NCBI RefSeq assembly: GCF_008065135.1
Contig: NZ_CP042914.1
Location: 3,534,001 to 3,598,000, forward strand
Origin: Roseimaritima ulvae
Lineage (GTDB): Bacteria > Planctomycetota > Planctomycetia > Pirellulales > Pirellulaceae
Length of the DNA stretch: 64,000 nucleotides
Direction of reading: 5' to 3'
In this document: piece after piece, positions 18,648 to 25,139 of the stretch
How positions within the stretch are numbered: position 1 is the first letter of the stretch
Layout: the number at the start of each line of letters is the position of its first letter
Notes under the pieces: model-generated
Databases searched by the model: none
Told to the model about the DNA's origin: nothing
Seen by the model: the letters and a program-made list of their open reading frames with translations, nothing else
Position numbers and translations under genes: made by a program

Positions 18648-18661
18648 GTGCGTCATCGCAC
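18648..18661. promoter_or_regulatory. Palindrome GTGC-N6-GCAC, possible activator site 2
   Basis: GTGCGTCATCGCAC, with 5-bp perfect half-sites, lies almost midway between the two predicted sigma-54 start sites of the ATPase and cytochrome genes (about 142 and 151 bases away). Apart from this palindrome and the promoters, the 344-bp region 18509-18852 holds no gene I can support. Confidence 0.55.
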
Positions 18662-18778
18662 GCACCTCCCTCCTGGAACCGACAGGGAGGCTGCCGATGG
18701 GGCTGCCGTCTGCCGTTTATGGTTGTGCCCTTGCCGTTTGGGCGCGTGCCCATGAAAAGCGGTTGAGAGCGATGCGTT

Positions 18779-18794
18779 TGGTACAGACCTTGCG
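18779..18794 (+). promoter_or_regulatory. Sigma-54 promoter for the cytochrome c lipoprotein
   Basis: TGGTAC-AGACC-TTGCG matches 9 of 11 positions, keeping TGG and GC at the right spacing. The predicted start near 18805 leaves a 48-base leader. A weaker alternative (TGGTTG-TGCCC-TTGCC) lies at 18720-18735. Confidence 0.65.
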
Positions 18795-18852
18795 ATTGGT
18801 AGTTGCGGTGAATGAAAACCGTTTCTTTTTTACAACATTGAAAGGCAGCACC

Positions 18853-19308
18853 ATGAAGTGGTTGTCCTGCGTATCGCTGCTGAGCGTGGTATGGTTTGGC
18901 GGTTGCATGTCGGATCCTAAATCCGGCGAAGGGTTTTCGTTGCCCGATGGAAACGCCGAGCAGGGACGGGCCACCTTTACCAGGCTGCAGTGTCAGGCTT
19001 GCCACACCGTTTCGGGAGTCGAGTTTGAAGAGGCCGCCGGCGACGCTGCGGACCAGATGATCGCGTTAGGGGGCGAAACTACGCGGGTTCGCACCTATGG
19101 CGATCTGGTGACTTCGATCATCAATCCTTCCCACCGTTTCGCGACCGGGTACGAGGATGAGCAGATCAAGGCCGGCGAGGAATCCAGGATGCCGATCTAC
19201 AACGACAAACTGACGGTCACCGAGTTAACGGATTTGGTTGCGTTTTTGCAGCAACACTACGAGCTGAAGACCTATCCGATCACACCTTACACGCCTTACT
19301 ACCACTAG
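18853..19308 (+). CDS. Monohaem cytochrome c lipoprotein
   Basis: Predicted 151-residue lipoprotein. The signal sequence ends in a lipobox (VVWFGGC, Cys18), so the protein should be anchored to a membrane by lipid. A single class I c-type haem site C47-Q-A-C50-H51 lies near the start of the mature protein, and a likely distal Met is in SRMPIYND. The INPSHRFATGY segment is typical of small electron-carrying cytochromes linked to oxidases or nitrite/NO reductases. The ATG at 18853 was chosen because it gives a clean lipoprotein leader; a longer frame from 18631 has none. A sigma-54-like promoter lies 60-75 bases upstream. It is divergent from the P-type ATPase. Its partner enzyme is unknown. 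Confidence 0.88.
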   Translation: MKWLSCVSLLSVVWFGGCMSDPKSGEGFSLPDGNAEQGRATFTRLQCQACHTVSGVEFEEAAGDAADQMIALGGETTRVRTYGDLVTSIINPSHRFATGYEDEQIKAGEESRMPIYNDKLTVTELTDLVAFLQQHYELKTYPITPYTPYYH

Positions 19309-19333
19309 TGCTTTGGTCCGTTTCAAAACTAAG

Positions 19334-19357
19334 GTAGCCGATCTCGCCAGAGATTGG
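19334..19357. repeat. GTAGC/GCCA hairpin
   Basis: GTAGC followed by CCGATCTC-GCCA-GAGATTGG (7 pairs plus one G-T pair). It lies between the convergent cytochrome and response-regulator genes. Confidence 0.75.
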
Positions 19358-19446
19358 ATCGAGGCGATGAAAAGGCCCAAAGTCTGGCTACGCTCGGCTA
19401 CGGCCGGACCCTCCGATCCTGTGTTGACGCAGCACGCGTGCGGCGA

Positions 19447-20091
19447 TCAGCTGTTTTCGATCATCCACTTCACGGCGTGGCGAATCAACGCCGGCATGTC
19501 GTCGACGCCCAGCTTCTCTTTCAAGCTGGCTCGGTAGGCCTCAATCGTCTTGGGGCTCAACTGCATCTGTCGGGCGATGGCTGCAGTGTTGAAGCCCCGG
19601 CCGATCAATTCGAAGGTTTGTAGCTCACGGTCGCTCAGACTATCGGCTCGTTGTTGAGCCTCCGTTTTTTTACCCTGAACTACGCGGTGCAGCATTGCAT
19701 TTTTCATGCTGGGACTCAGGTAGATCTCGCCGCGTCGAACCGTTCGGATGGCGGTAATCAAATGATCGGAGGCTTCACGTTTGTGGACATACCCTACCGC
19801 TCCGGCACGCAACGCTCGCTCGGCGTAGACCTGCTCGTCGTACATCGACCAGACCAACATCCGGGTTTTGCATTTTTGAGCGTGGGCAAGCTTCACCAGT
19901 TCGATGCCATTGCCCGTCTTCAACGAGACATCCACGATGGCGATATGGGGCCGTTGCTCTGTGAGTAATTGCAGAGCCGTATCCATATCCTCGGCTTCGC
20001 CGCAGACGTAGAGATCCGGTTCAATTGCGATCCGGGCCTTCAGACCATCTCGTGTCGCGGGGTGATCATCGACGATCACGATCGTAATCAT
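19447..20091 (-). CDS. NarL/DosR-family response regulator
   Basis: Predicted 214-residue two-component response regulator. The receiver domain (1-120) has the acidic pair Asp8-Asp9, the phospho-acceptor Asp54 (IAIVDVSLKTG), and a Lys near 104 (GYVHKREAS). The C-terminal LuxR-type helix-turn-helix (about 150-200) reads LSDRELQTFELIGRGFNTAAIA and is followed by LSPKTIEAYRASLKEKL. No histidine kinase is adjacent, so it is an orphan in this window. Its class is that of NarL and of DosR, and the neighbours are DosR-regulon-like genes, so it is a candidate controller of the island. It is not a sigma-54 activator itself because it has no AAA+ domain. A sigma-54 promoter match lies 112-127 bases upstream. 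Confidence 0.93.
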   Translation of the reverse strand: MITIVIVDDHPATRDGLKARIAIEPDLYVCGEAEDMDTALQLLTEQRPHIAIVDVSLKTGNGIELVKLAHAQKCKTRMLVWSMYDEQVYAERALRAGAVGYVHKREASDHLITAIRTVRRGEIYLSPSMKNAMLHRVVQGKKTEAQQRADSLSDRELQTFELIGRGFNTAAIARQMQLSPKTIEAYRASLKEKLGVDDMPALIRHAVKWMIENS

Positions 20092-20202
20092 GCCTAGCCC
20101 CTCGCTGATTTTCAGTCGTTTTCCCCTTGCTAGACTCGGCAGCCGCGTTTGATCGACAGACTTTCAACCTACACTGTTAGCGGGTCTAATAACTCACAGT
20201 GG

Positions 20203-20218
20203 TGCATTTTGTGTGCCA
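20203..20218 (-). promoter_or_regulatory. Sigma-54 promoter for the response regulator
   Basis: On the minus strand TGGCAC-ACAAA-ATGCA matches 10 of 11 consensus positions. The predicted start near 20192 gives a leader of about 101 bases. A GTGC-N7-GCAC sequence, one base wider than the recurrent palindrome, overlaps the -24 element and may be chance. Confidence 0.75.
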
Positions 20219-20250
20219 AAACAGCACGGTGCGTCTAGATGGCGAAGCCC

Positions 20251-20739
20251 TTACCCCAGAGCTGCGATCAGGCGGACAAAGTCATGTGAGGACAGCATTC
20301 CCGCCAAGCGGCCCTCGGAGTCGACCACCGGCAGATGGTGAAGTTGGCTGCGACGCATAAGCGCTGCCGCGTGCCGGACCGTGGCCTCTGCGTCGACGGT
20401 CGTCACTACCTCGCTCATCACTTCGGTCGCCTTGTCGCTTCCCAATTTTCGTTGGATCAAATCGACGGCCCACAGGCAATCATCAAAGTGCGGGTAATCG
20501 CTATCCAACGTCTTGTCGGTCTCCAACACCACCTTCAACAGGTCCGACGCCGATACCATGCCCACCACCTGCTGCTCGCTGCCGACCACCACCAACGAGG
20601 AGATCCGCCCGGCCACCATCTTTTCAATCACATTGCGGACGGTGTCCGATTGGGCGACCGAAACCACCGGTGCGGTCATTACCGCTCGTACCGTGGTCGC
20701 CAAGCCATCGGGAAATGTATCGCTGCGATGTGAACCCAT
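20251..20739 (-). CDS. Paired CBS-domain protein (Hrp1-like), copy 2
   Basis: Predicted 162-residue protein with two CBS domains, clearly a relative of the product at 13844: the VMTAPVVSV opening, the SASDLLKVVLETDKTLDSDY middle (compare SSDLLRVMQDAERTLDSDL) and the LPVVDSEGRLAGMLSSHDFVRLI end all correspond. The two are probably ancient paralogues. The ATG at 20739 has AGAGGA upstream and was preferred to an in-frame start at 20802. It lies upstream of the response-regulator gene on the same strand with a 159-bp gap that contains that gene's own promoter. I see no convincing sigma-54 site of its own, although a palindrome of the island type lies 50 bases upstream. The likely role is sensing of adenylate ligands. 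Confidence 0.92.
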   Translation of the reverse strand: MGSHRSDTFPDGLATTVRAVMTAPVVSVAQSDTVRNVIEKMVAGRISSLVVVGSEQQVVGMVSASDLLKVVLETDKTLDSDYPHFDDCLWAVDLIQRKLGSDKATEVMSEVVTTVDAEATVRHAAALMRRSQLHHLPVVDSEGRLAGMLSSHDFVRLIAALG

Positions 20740-20788
20740 GGTTTCGTCCTCTTGCTGTTGGAGTTCCCGCATCATATCGCTAGAGAGT

Positions 20789-20802
20789 GTGCATATCCGC
20801 AC
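20789..20802. promoter_or_regulatory. Palindrome GTGC-N6-GCAC, possible activator site 3
   Basis: GTGCATATCCGCAC, of the same class as the other three sites, lies in the divergent region between CBS protein 2 and the methyltransferase-like gene. It is about 139 bases from the weak sigma-54-like motif at 20909 and about 600 from the response-regulator start site. Confidence 0.5.
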
Positions 20803-20908
20803 GCAGTGCTCTCAGGGTCGCTGTGCTCTGTCCGCGGGCGGCGATATACGGGTTGGTCCATGAAAGAGCATAGGCCGTTCCGAAGTGGGAGGGACGCGAT
20901 GAATTCAA

Positions 20909-20924
20909 TGGGAAATTTCAAGCG
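20909..20924 (+). promoter_or_regulatory. Weak sigma-54-like motif ahead of the methyltransferase-like gene
   Basis: TGGGAA-ATTTC-AAGCG keeps only the invariant GG-N10-GC frame plus a few consensus bases. The spacing to the gene and to the palindrome at 20789 agrees with the better sites, which is the only reason to list it. Confidence 0.25.
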
Positions 20925-20966
20925 GGGCGTTCTGATACGATGGGGCGGAGAAACAGGAAATCGGTC

Positions 20967-21563
20967 ATGAATTCCCCTGGCATTGAACCGTCCGAAAAGC
21001 GTCCCAAGGTCCCTTCGCTGGTGTTGGTGACGCTGCAGTTTGGCACCGCCGCGGCCTTGGTGTTGAGTTCGTTCCGGGAGCTGCCCGAGCATCCGCTGGC
21101 GTTGGCGACGACGGTTGTGGGAGCTTTGACGGGGCTCTGGGCCGGCTGGCGTTTTGGCTGGCGAAAAATCACAGTCATGCCAGATCTGCGGCAGGATGCG
21201 AGCCTGATCACCGGCGGGCCTTACCGCTGGATCCGGCACCCGATGTACACGGCCGTGCTGTTGTTCACTGGCGGATTCGCCTCCGCGCCACTGCGGCTCT
21301 GGACGCTGGCGGTGTGGTTGATTTTGGCGGCCGTGGTCGCGGAGAAAACGCGTCGGGAAGAACGATTATTGCAGCAGCGGTTTTCCACCTATGCGGACTA
21401 TCGCCGCCGGACCGGACGGTTCCTACCCAAACTCTTTCCCAAACTCTTTCCCAAACTCTTTCCCAAACTCTTTCCCAAACTCTTTCCCAAACTCTTTCCC
21501 AAACTCTTTCCCAAACTCTTTCCCAAACTCTTTCCCAAACTTTTCGTCAAACGCGACGACTGA
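20967..21563 (+). CDS. Isoprenylcysteine carboxyl methyltransferase-like membrane protein with LFPK repeat tail
   Basis: Predicted 198-residue integral membrane protein of the ICMT/PEMT-like superfamily. The conserved core is LITGGPYRWIRHPMYTAVLL followed by helices and REERLLQQRFSTYADYRRRTGRFLP, as in bacterial ICMT-like proteins that use S-adenosylmethionine; the substrate is unknown. After the normal end of the domain the chain runs into FLPK, nine exact copies of LFPK and a final LFVKRDD, encoded by a 12-bp tandem DNA repeat. This tail is unique to this protein here and is likely to vary in length. AGGA eight bases upstream supports the ATG at 20967 over 20940. It is divergent from CBS protein 2 and convergent with the kinase gene, 12 bp away. 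Confidence 0.85.
   Translation: MNSPGIEPSEKRPKVPSLVLVTLQFGTAAALVLSSFRELPEHPLALATTVVGALTGLWAGWRFGWRKITVMPDLRQDASLITGGPYRWIRHPMYTAVLLFTGGFASAPLRLWTLAVWLILAAVVAEKTRREERLLQQRFSTYADYRRRTGRFLPKLFPKLFPKLFPKLFPKLFPKLFPKLFPKLFPKLFPKLFVKRDD
21426..21545 (+). repeat. 12-bp tandem repeat encoding LFPK
   Basis: Nine exact copies of a 12-bp unit (CCCAAACTCTTT in the coding sense) plus degenerate flanks, in frame inside the methyltransferase-like gene. Because 12 is a multiple of three, slippage would add or remove whole LFPK units without a frameshift. Confidence 0.95.
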
Positions 21564-21575
21564 CCGGGAGGCCCT

Positions 21576-23150
21576 TCACAACTGGCTTACGGTCTGCACG
21601 GTATCGGGGATGTCTACCACTTTGGCTCTTTCGGCAGCGGTCAGCGGTTGTTGGCTGGCCAGTTGATGTTCCAATACCTGCAGATCGGCATCCGATGCAT
21701 CGTCGTCCTGAGCCATGCGATCGGCAACACGTTGTCGCAGGGTATGCGGGTCGGCATGGCAGTCGAGAATGGCAAACGCCGCGCCATGCTTGCCGGCGGT
21801 CTCCCAGAAGGCTTGCCGCTGGTGTTGGCGTAAAAACGTGGCGTCGATGACCACGCTGTAGCCCGCGGCTAGAATTTTGCCGGCGATTTGCTGAAGCGTC
21901 TGATAGGTTTGGCGGTTTTCGGCTTCGCTGTACATCTTCTGCTGAAGTTCGGCGGACGGCCGTTCGCAGGGGGAAAGCCCAAAGCGTCGCTTGCGTTCGA
22001 TGTCGCTCCGCAACCGAAAGGCCTCATGCCGCTGGACCACGTACTCGCTGACCGTGGTTTTACCGCTGCCGCTGACCCCGTGCGTGATCCACAGCGTGGG
22101 CAACTCTCGCAATGTGTAACGGTAGGCCAATTCGATGTGCCGCCGGCAGGCCTGCTGCACTGCTTCACGTTCGGTCTCCGACAACGAGGGTTGTTGCAGC
22201 CGCAGGGCGGCAACCATCCCGCGAACCAGGGCTCGATAACAGAGGAACCAGCGGAGAATAGTCAGCGAGCGATGGTCGCCGGTTTGTTCCAGATAAGCGT
22301 TCAGGAAGGTTCGCGACAGATCCAGATGGTCGCGGGCCGCCAGATCCATGGCCAGGAAGGCGGCGTCGCTGAGCACATCGATCCACCGCAGGCGTTCACT
22401 GAATTCAATTCCATCGAATGGCATTAGCCGCCCCTGCCAAGCAACCACGTTTTGCAGATGCAAGTCGCCGTGGCATTCACGAATCCAACCGTTTTCGCCG
22501 CGAGCGGCAAAGGCCTGGCGATGGCGTGCAAAGTAGTCCACTGACCATGCCCGCACCACATCCAACGTCGCGGCGGTCGAGCCGCTAACGGCGGCGGCGA
22601 TCGACGCGAACAATTGCCGCGAATTGTCCTCCAGGAAATCCGCCCAAGTCGCGGCCAGCACGTCGTCGTCGACGCTTGCACTGCCGTGAAAGTCCGCCAC
22701 GGCCACGGCCAACTGTTTGACTTCCGCCGTCGATAAGCGGCCCGCGTCGATGCGTTCGCTGAGCAAGGCATCGCCGGGGAACCGCCGCATTTTGACCGCA
22801 TATTCGATGGGCTCGGCAGCGTCCTCCGGCGGAATCAATCGTCCGTCGCGGTAGATCGGCACGACGTCCAAATACAGCTCCGGTGCAAACCTTCGATCCA
22901 GACGCAGTTCTTCGTGGCAGAAGCGACGACGATCTGCCAGGCGGCGATAATCCAGGAAATTGGTTTGGATGGATTTCTTGATTTTGTACGCGAACTCGCC
23001 AGCGAGCAACACATACGAAATGTGGGTTTCCTGCAGCACCACCGGACCGTCGACCGCGTGAGGATAGGCCTGCGGACGCAGCAAGCCCTGGATCCAGTCT
23101 TCGCTGGGCGACGATTCGGCTGCGGTCGGATTGCTGGTCGGCTGCGGCAC
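21576..23150 (-). CDS. Bifunctional APH-like and AAA/P-loop kinase protein (Rv2004c-like)
   Basis: Predicted 524-residue protein. The N-terminal half resembles aminoglycoside phosphotransferase and related small-molecule kinases: ECHGDLHLQNVVAW is the catalytic loop and LMPFDGIEFSE the metal-binding segment. The C-terminal third is a P-loop kinase domain with GVSGSGKTT (about 357-365) and a later YSVVIDATFLRQHQRQAF segment, as in gluconate-kinase-like or zeta-toxin-like ATPases. This two-part architecture is that of M. tuberculosis Rv2004c, a DosR-regulon protein of unknown substrate. The GTG at 23150 has GGAG seven bases upstream and was preferred to a GTG at 23216. It is the last gene of the unidirectional set Usp 2, cytochrome c' and kinase. 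Confidence 0.85.
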   Translation of the reverse strand: MPQPTSNPTAAESSPSEDWIQGLLRPQAYPHAVDGPVVLQETHISYVLLAGEFAYKIKKSIQTNFLDYRRLADRRRFCHEELRLDRRFAPELYLDVVPIYRDGRLIPPEDAAEPIEYAVKMRRFPGDALLSERIDAGRLSTAEVKQLAVAVADFHGSASVDDDVLAATWADFLEDNSRQLFASIAAAVSGSTAATLDVVRAWSVDYFARHRQAFAARGENGWIRECHGDLHLQNVVAWQGRLMPFDGIEFSERLRWIDVLSDAAFLAMDLAARDHLDLSRTFLNAYLEQTGDHRSLTILRWFLCYRALVRGMVAALRLQQPSLSETEREAVQQACRRHIELAYRYTLRELPTLWITHGVSGSGKTTVSEYVVQRHEAFRLRSDIERKRRFGLSPCERPSAELQQKMYSEAENRQTYQTLQQIAGKILAAGYSVVIDATFLRQHQRQAFWETAGKHGAAFAILDCHADPHTLRQRVADRMAQDDDASDADLQVLEHQLASQQPLTAAERAKVVDIPDTVQTVSQL

Positions 23151-23211
23151 GGGCGGGCTCCTTGGGAGGTGCGGTGTGTTTAGTGACCTGTTCGACGCTC
23201 GTGCATCTCGA

Positions 23212-23236
23212 TTCACCCTCCCGGGGAGAGGGTGAA
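23212..23236. repeat. Short hairpin (TTCACCCTC / GAGGGTGAA)
   Basis: A 9-bp perfect stem between the cytochrome c' and kinase genes. It resembles the CACCCTCC-type dispersed repeats at 26157 and 33469. Confidence 0.7.
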
Positions 23237-23303
23237 ATCTGTCGCGTCAACGCGGCTGTCCACGGGCCGGGGCCCACAATACGTGCCGCTTGTGTTTGCC
23301 TCG

Positions 23304-23777
23304 CTATTCGCTATCGGGCGAGGTGGTGACGACGCGGGCCGGGGTTTTCAACACCGGGACGGGCGCATCCAAACTCAACACCGGCAGGCGATGGCTGCGC
23401 ATATACCGGTGGCACTCGACGCAACGCACCGTGGCCGAAACGTAGCCCAACGCGGCGCGGCTGATGTCTTCGTCCTCGGCGGCTTTTTCAATGACCTTCA
23501 GGGACCGTCGAAAGTCGATGCTCTGAGCTTCGTACTCTTCGGTTTGAATCACGTTCCAACCGCTTTCGTGGCTCAGCAAACGCAACGCTCGCGCGTTCGA
23601 GGCGATCTTGTCGAACTGTTCCAAGGTCAAACCTTCGAGGATGGCTTTGGAACGTTCAAGTTTCATCCGCATCAGCGGCGTTAGTTTGTTGGGTGGATCG
23701 GTTGGGACGGGCGGGTCGGCCGTGGCGGTGCCGGCCAACAACAGGGCGGCTAGGATTCCAAGCATGCAGCGAGACAT
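23304..23777 (-). CDS. Cytochrome c'-like protein
   Basis: Predicted 157-residue secreted protein. A signal peptide ends about residue 20 (LAALLLAGTATA). The haem site C119-V-E-C122-H123 lies close to the C-terminus, in the last helix region, as in four-helix-bundle class II cytochromes (c' and c-556). The rest is helical (RSKAILEGLTLEQFDKIASNAR). Cytochromes c' often bind NO or CO and protect against nitrosative stress; this role is inferred, not shown. The ATG at 23777 has GAAGGA upstream, which is a better context than the longer frame from 23837. It sits between Usp 2 (56 bp gap) and the kinase on the same strand, so it is probably in their operon. Confidence 0.82.
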   Translation of the reverse strand: MSRCMLGILAALLLAGTATADPPVPTDPPNKLTPLMRMKLERSKAILEGLTLEQFDKIASNARALRLLSHESGWNVIQTEEYEAQSIDFRRSLKVIEKAAEDEDISRAALGYVSATVRCVECHRYMRSHRLPVLSLDAPVPVLKTPARVVTTSPDSE

Positions 23778-23833
23778 CGACAAGTCCTTCAAGCGGGAAA
23801 CAAAACAGCGGACGGGGGAAATGAATCGGAGCT

Positions 23834-24745
23834 TCAAACCAGGGGCAGCGGTTGATCCTGGGAAGCGGCAGGGGACGACGTGGGTAGAGATTGCACCATG
23901 CGGTTGCGGGTGATCCAGACGCTGCAGGCGGCGTGTCGTAACAGGAATCGAGTCACACTGCCCAGCAGGATCCGGCCCAGACGGGTGCGCGGCGTTTCGC
24001 CCACGACCACCAAGTCCATCTGCTTCGATTCGACATACTGCACCAGACCTTCGCCCATGTGCTCGCTGGGGATCAGCACGCCGGTGGCCCGCGGCGCCAC
24101 GGCATTCAACCGCTGTGCAGCCTCATCGACCGGAGCCGAGGACAGTGCCTCGGGGCCGGACTGATAGAATCCCGGCTGATAGACTGCCGACACCACACTG
24201 ACATCCGTGTCTGCGCCCCAACGGAATTCGGCGAATTCCTCCAACGCGGCCTGCGCCGGTTCGCTCGGTTCAAAGGCGATCGCCACGCGGAGCGGATGTT
24301 GGTTTTCCATCACGCCGGTGCGGCGGACGACCAGCACGCTGCACGGACAGTGCGTCGCGACGTAGTCGCTGGTGCTGCCCAGCAGGATCCGCGAGATGGT
24401 CGAATGTCCCGTTGCTCCCAACACCAGCAGCTCGGGCTGCAGCTCACGGGCCACCGCCACAACCGTTTCGGCCGGATGTCCCTCGCGGGTGACGTGCTTG
24501 AGCACCACGTTGGCTCCTTCAAACAACGCCTCGATCCGGGCAAAAGCAGCATCTGCGGATTCCCGTTCCCGCTGCATGCAGGTTTTGATCCAATCGCCAC
24601 CCAGGTAGGTCCTGTGAGAGCCGGGCACAAACAAAGCCGTGACCACGGTCAACTCAATGGTTTCCTCGTGGGGGATATGCGACAAAAATCGGGCGGCGTC
24701 TTCCGCTGCCTGCGACCCATCGGTGGCAACCACGATCTTCTTCAT
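23834..24745 (-). CDS. Universal stress protein, tandem UspA domains, copy 2
   Basis: Predicted 303-residue protein with two UspA domains (about 1-145 and 155-290). It opens with MKKIVVATDGSQAAEDAARF. The first domain has GATGHSTISRILLGSTSDYV with the Usp ATP-binding glycine pattern; the second ends in VVGETPRTRLGRILLGSVTRFLLRHAACSVWI. It differs enough from copies 1 and 3 to be an independent paralogue rather than a recent duplicate. The ATG at 24745 matches the family start; the longer frame to 24790 adds unrelated residues. A sigma-54 promoter match lies at 24824-24839, giving a leader of about 68 bases. It heads the Usp 2, cytochrome c', kinase set and is divergent from Usp 3. Confidence 0.92.
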   Translation of the reverse strand: MKKIVVATDGSQAAEDAARFLSHIPHEETIELTVVTALFVPGSHRTYLGGDWIKTCMQRERESADAAFARIEALFEGANVVLKHVTREGHPAETVVAVARELQPELLVLGATGHSTISRILLGSTSDYVATHCPCSVLVVRRTGVMENQHPLRVAIAFEPSEPAQAALEEFAEFRWGADTDVSVVSAVYQPGFYQSGPEALSSAPVDEAAQRLNAVAPRATGVLIPSEHMGEGLVQYVESKQMDLVVVGETPRTRLGRILLGSVTRFLLRHAACSVWITRNRMVQSLPTSSPAASQDQPLPLV

Positions 24746-24823
24746 GACTTTCTCCGCTGTGAATCGATTTCCCCTGCAATCCGCCGGCATGAGACCTGAC
24801 GGTTACAAGCGAATGCAAAGCGT

Positions 24824-24839
24824 TGCACGTAGGGTGCCA
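24824..24839 (-). promoter_or_regulatory. Sigma-54 promoter for the Usp 2 operon
   Basis: On the minus strand TGGCAC-CCTAC-GTGCA matches 10 of 11 consensus positions. The predicted start near 24813 gives a leader of about 68 bases, almost the same as CBS protein 1 and Usp 3. Confidence 0.8.
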
Positions 24840-25000
24840 AAGCCGCATACCCGAACGCACTATCCAGACATTCTTGACAATCTTGCGAGCTGGCAAGCGC
24901 TGCCGGAGTCCGGCGGTGCAGCACGGGAGACGTCACCGTCGCGTGCAAATGGATTATGGCTCTCGCGGCGCGCCAAACTGCACGTAACCTGGACCATAGC

Positions 25001-25014
25001 GTGCGATGGTGCAC
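25001..25014. promoter_or_regulatory. Palindrome GTGC-N6-GCAC, possible activator site 4
   Basis: GTGCGATGGTGCAC lies between the two divergent Usp promoters, about 65 bases from the predicted Usp 3 start and about 195 from that of Usp 2. This layout matches the 14.4-kb region. The 394-bp region 24746-25139 has no gene I can support. Confidence 0.55.
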
Positions 25015-25046
25015 GGATACGGCTCGTATCGCTGGCGAATTCTCAT

Positions 25047-25062
25047 TGGCATGCGAACTGCA
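25047..25062 (+). promoter_or_regulatory. Sigma-54 promoter for Usp 3
   Basis: TGGCAT-GCGAA-CTGCA matches 9 of 11 positions with exact spacing. The predicted start near 25073 leaves a leader of about 67 bases. Confidence 0.65.
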
Positions 25063-25139
25063 ATCTTCTCCTGCGTGTCAGAACCGCGTTGTCGGGGAAG
25101 AGACCTGTTCCGATCCAATGTTCGCAGGAGTGCAGATTG

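Noticed and set aside
18631-18852. An upstream extension of the cytochrome c lipoprotein frame.
   Set aside because: It spans the promoter region and lacks lipoprotein features; the ATG at 18853 gives a proper lipobox leader.
20740-20840. Two sigma-54-like GG-N10-GC matches upstream of CBS protein 2 (around 20755 and 20825).
   Set aside because: They match little of the consensus beyond the invariant bases, so I list no promoter for this gene.
24639-25139. Long upstream extension of the Usp 3 frame.
   Set aside because: It covers the divergent promoter region, has no Usp similarity, and the AGGAG-preceded ATG at 25140 fits the family start.
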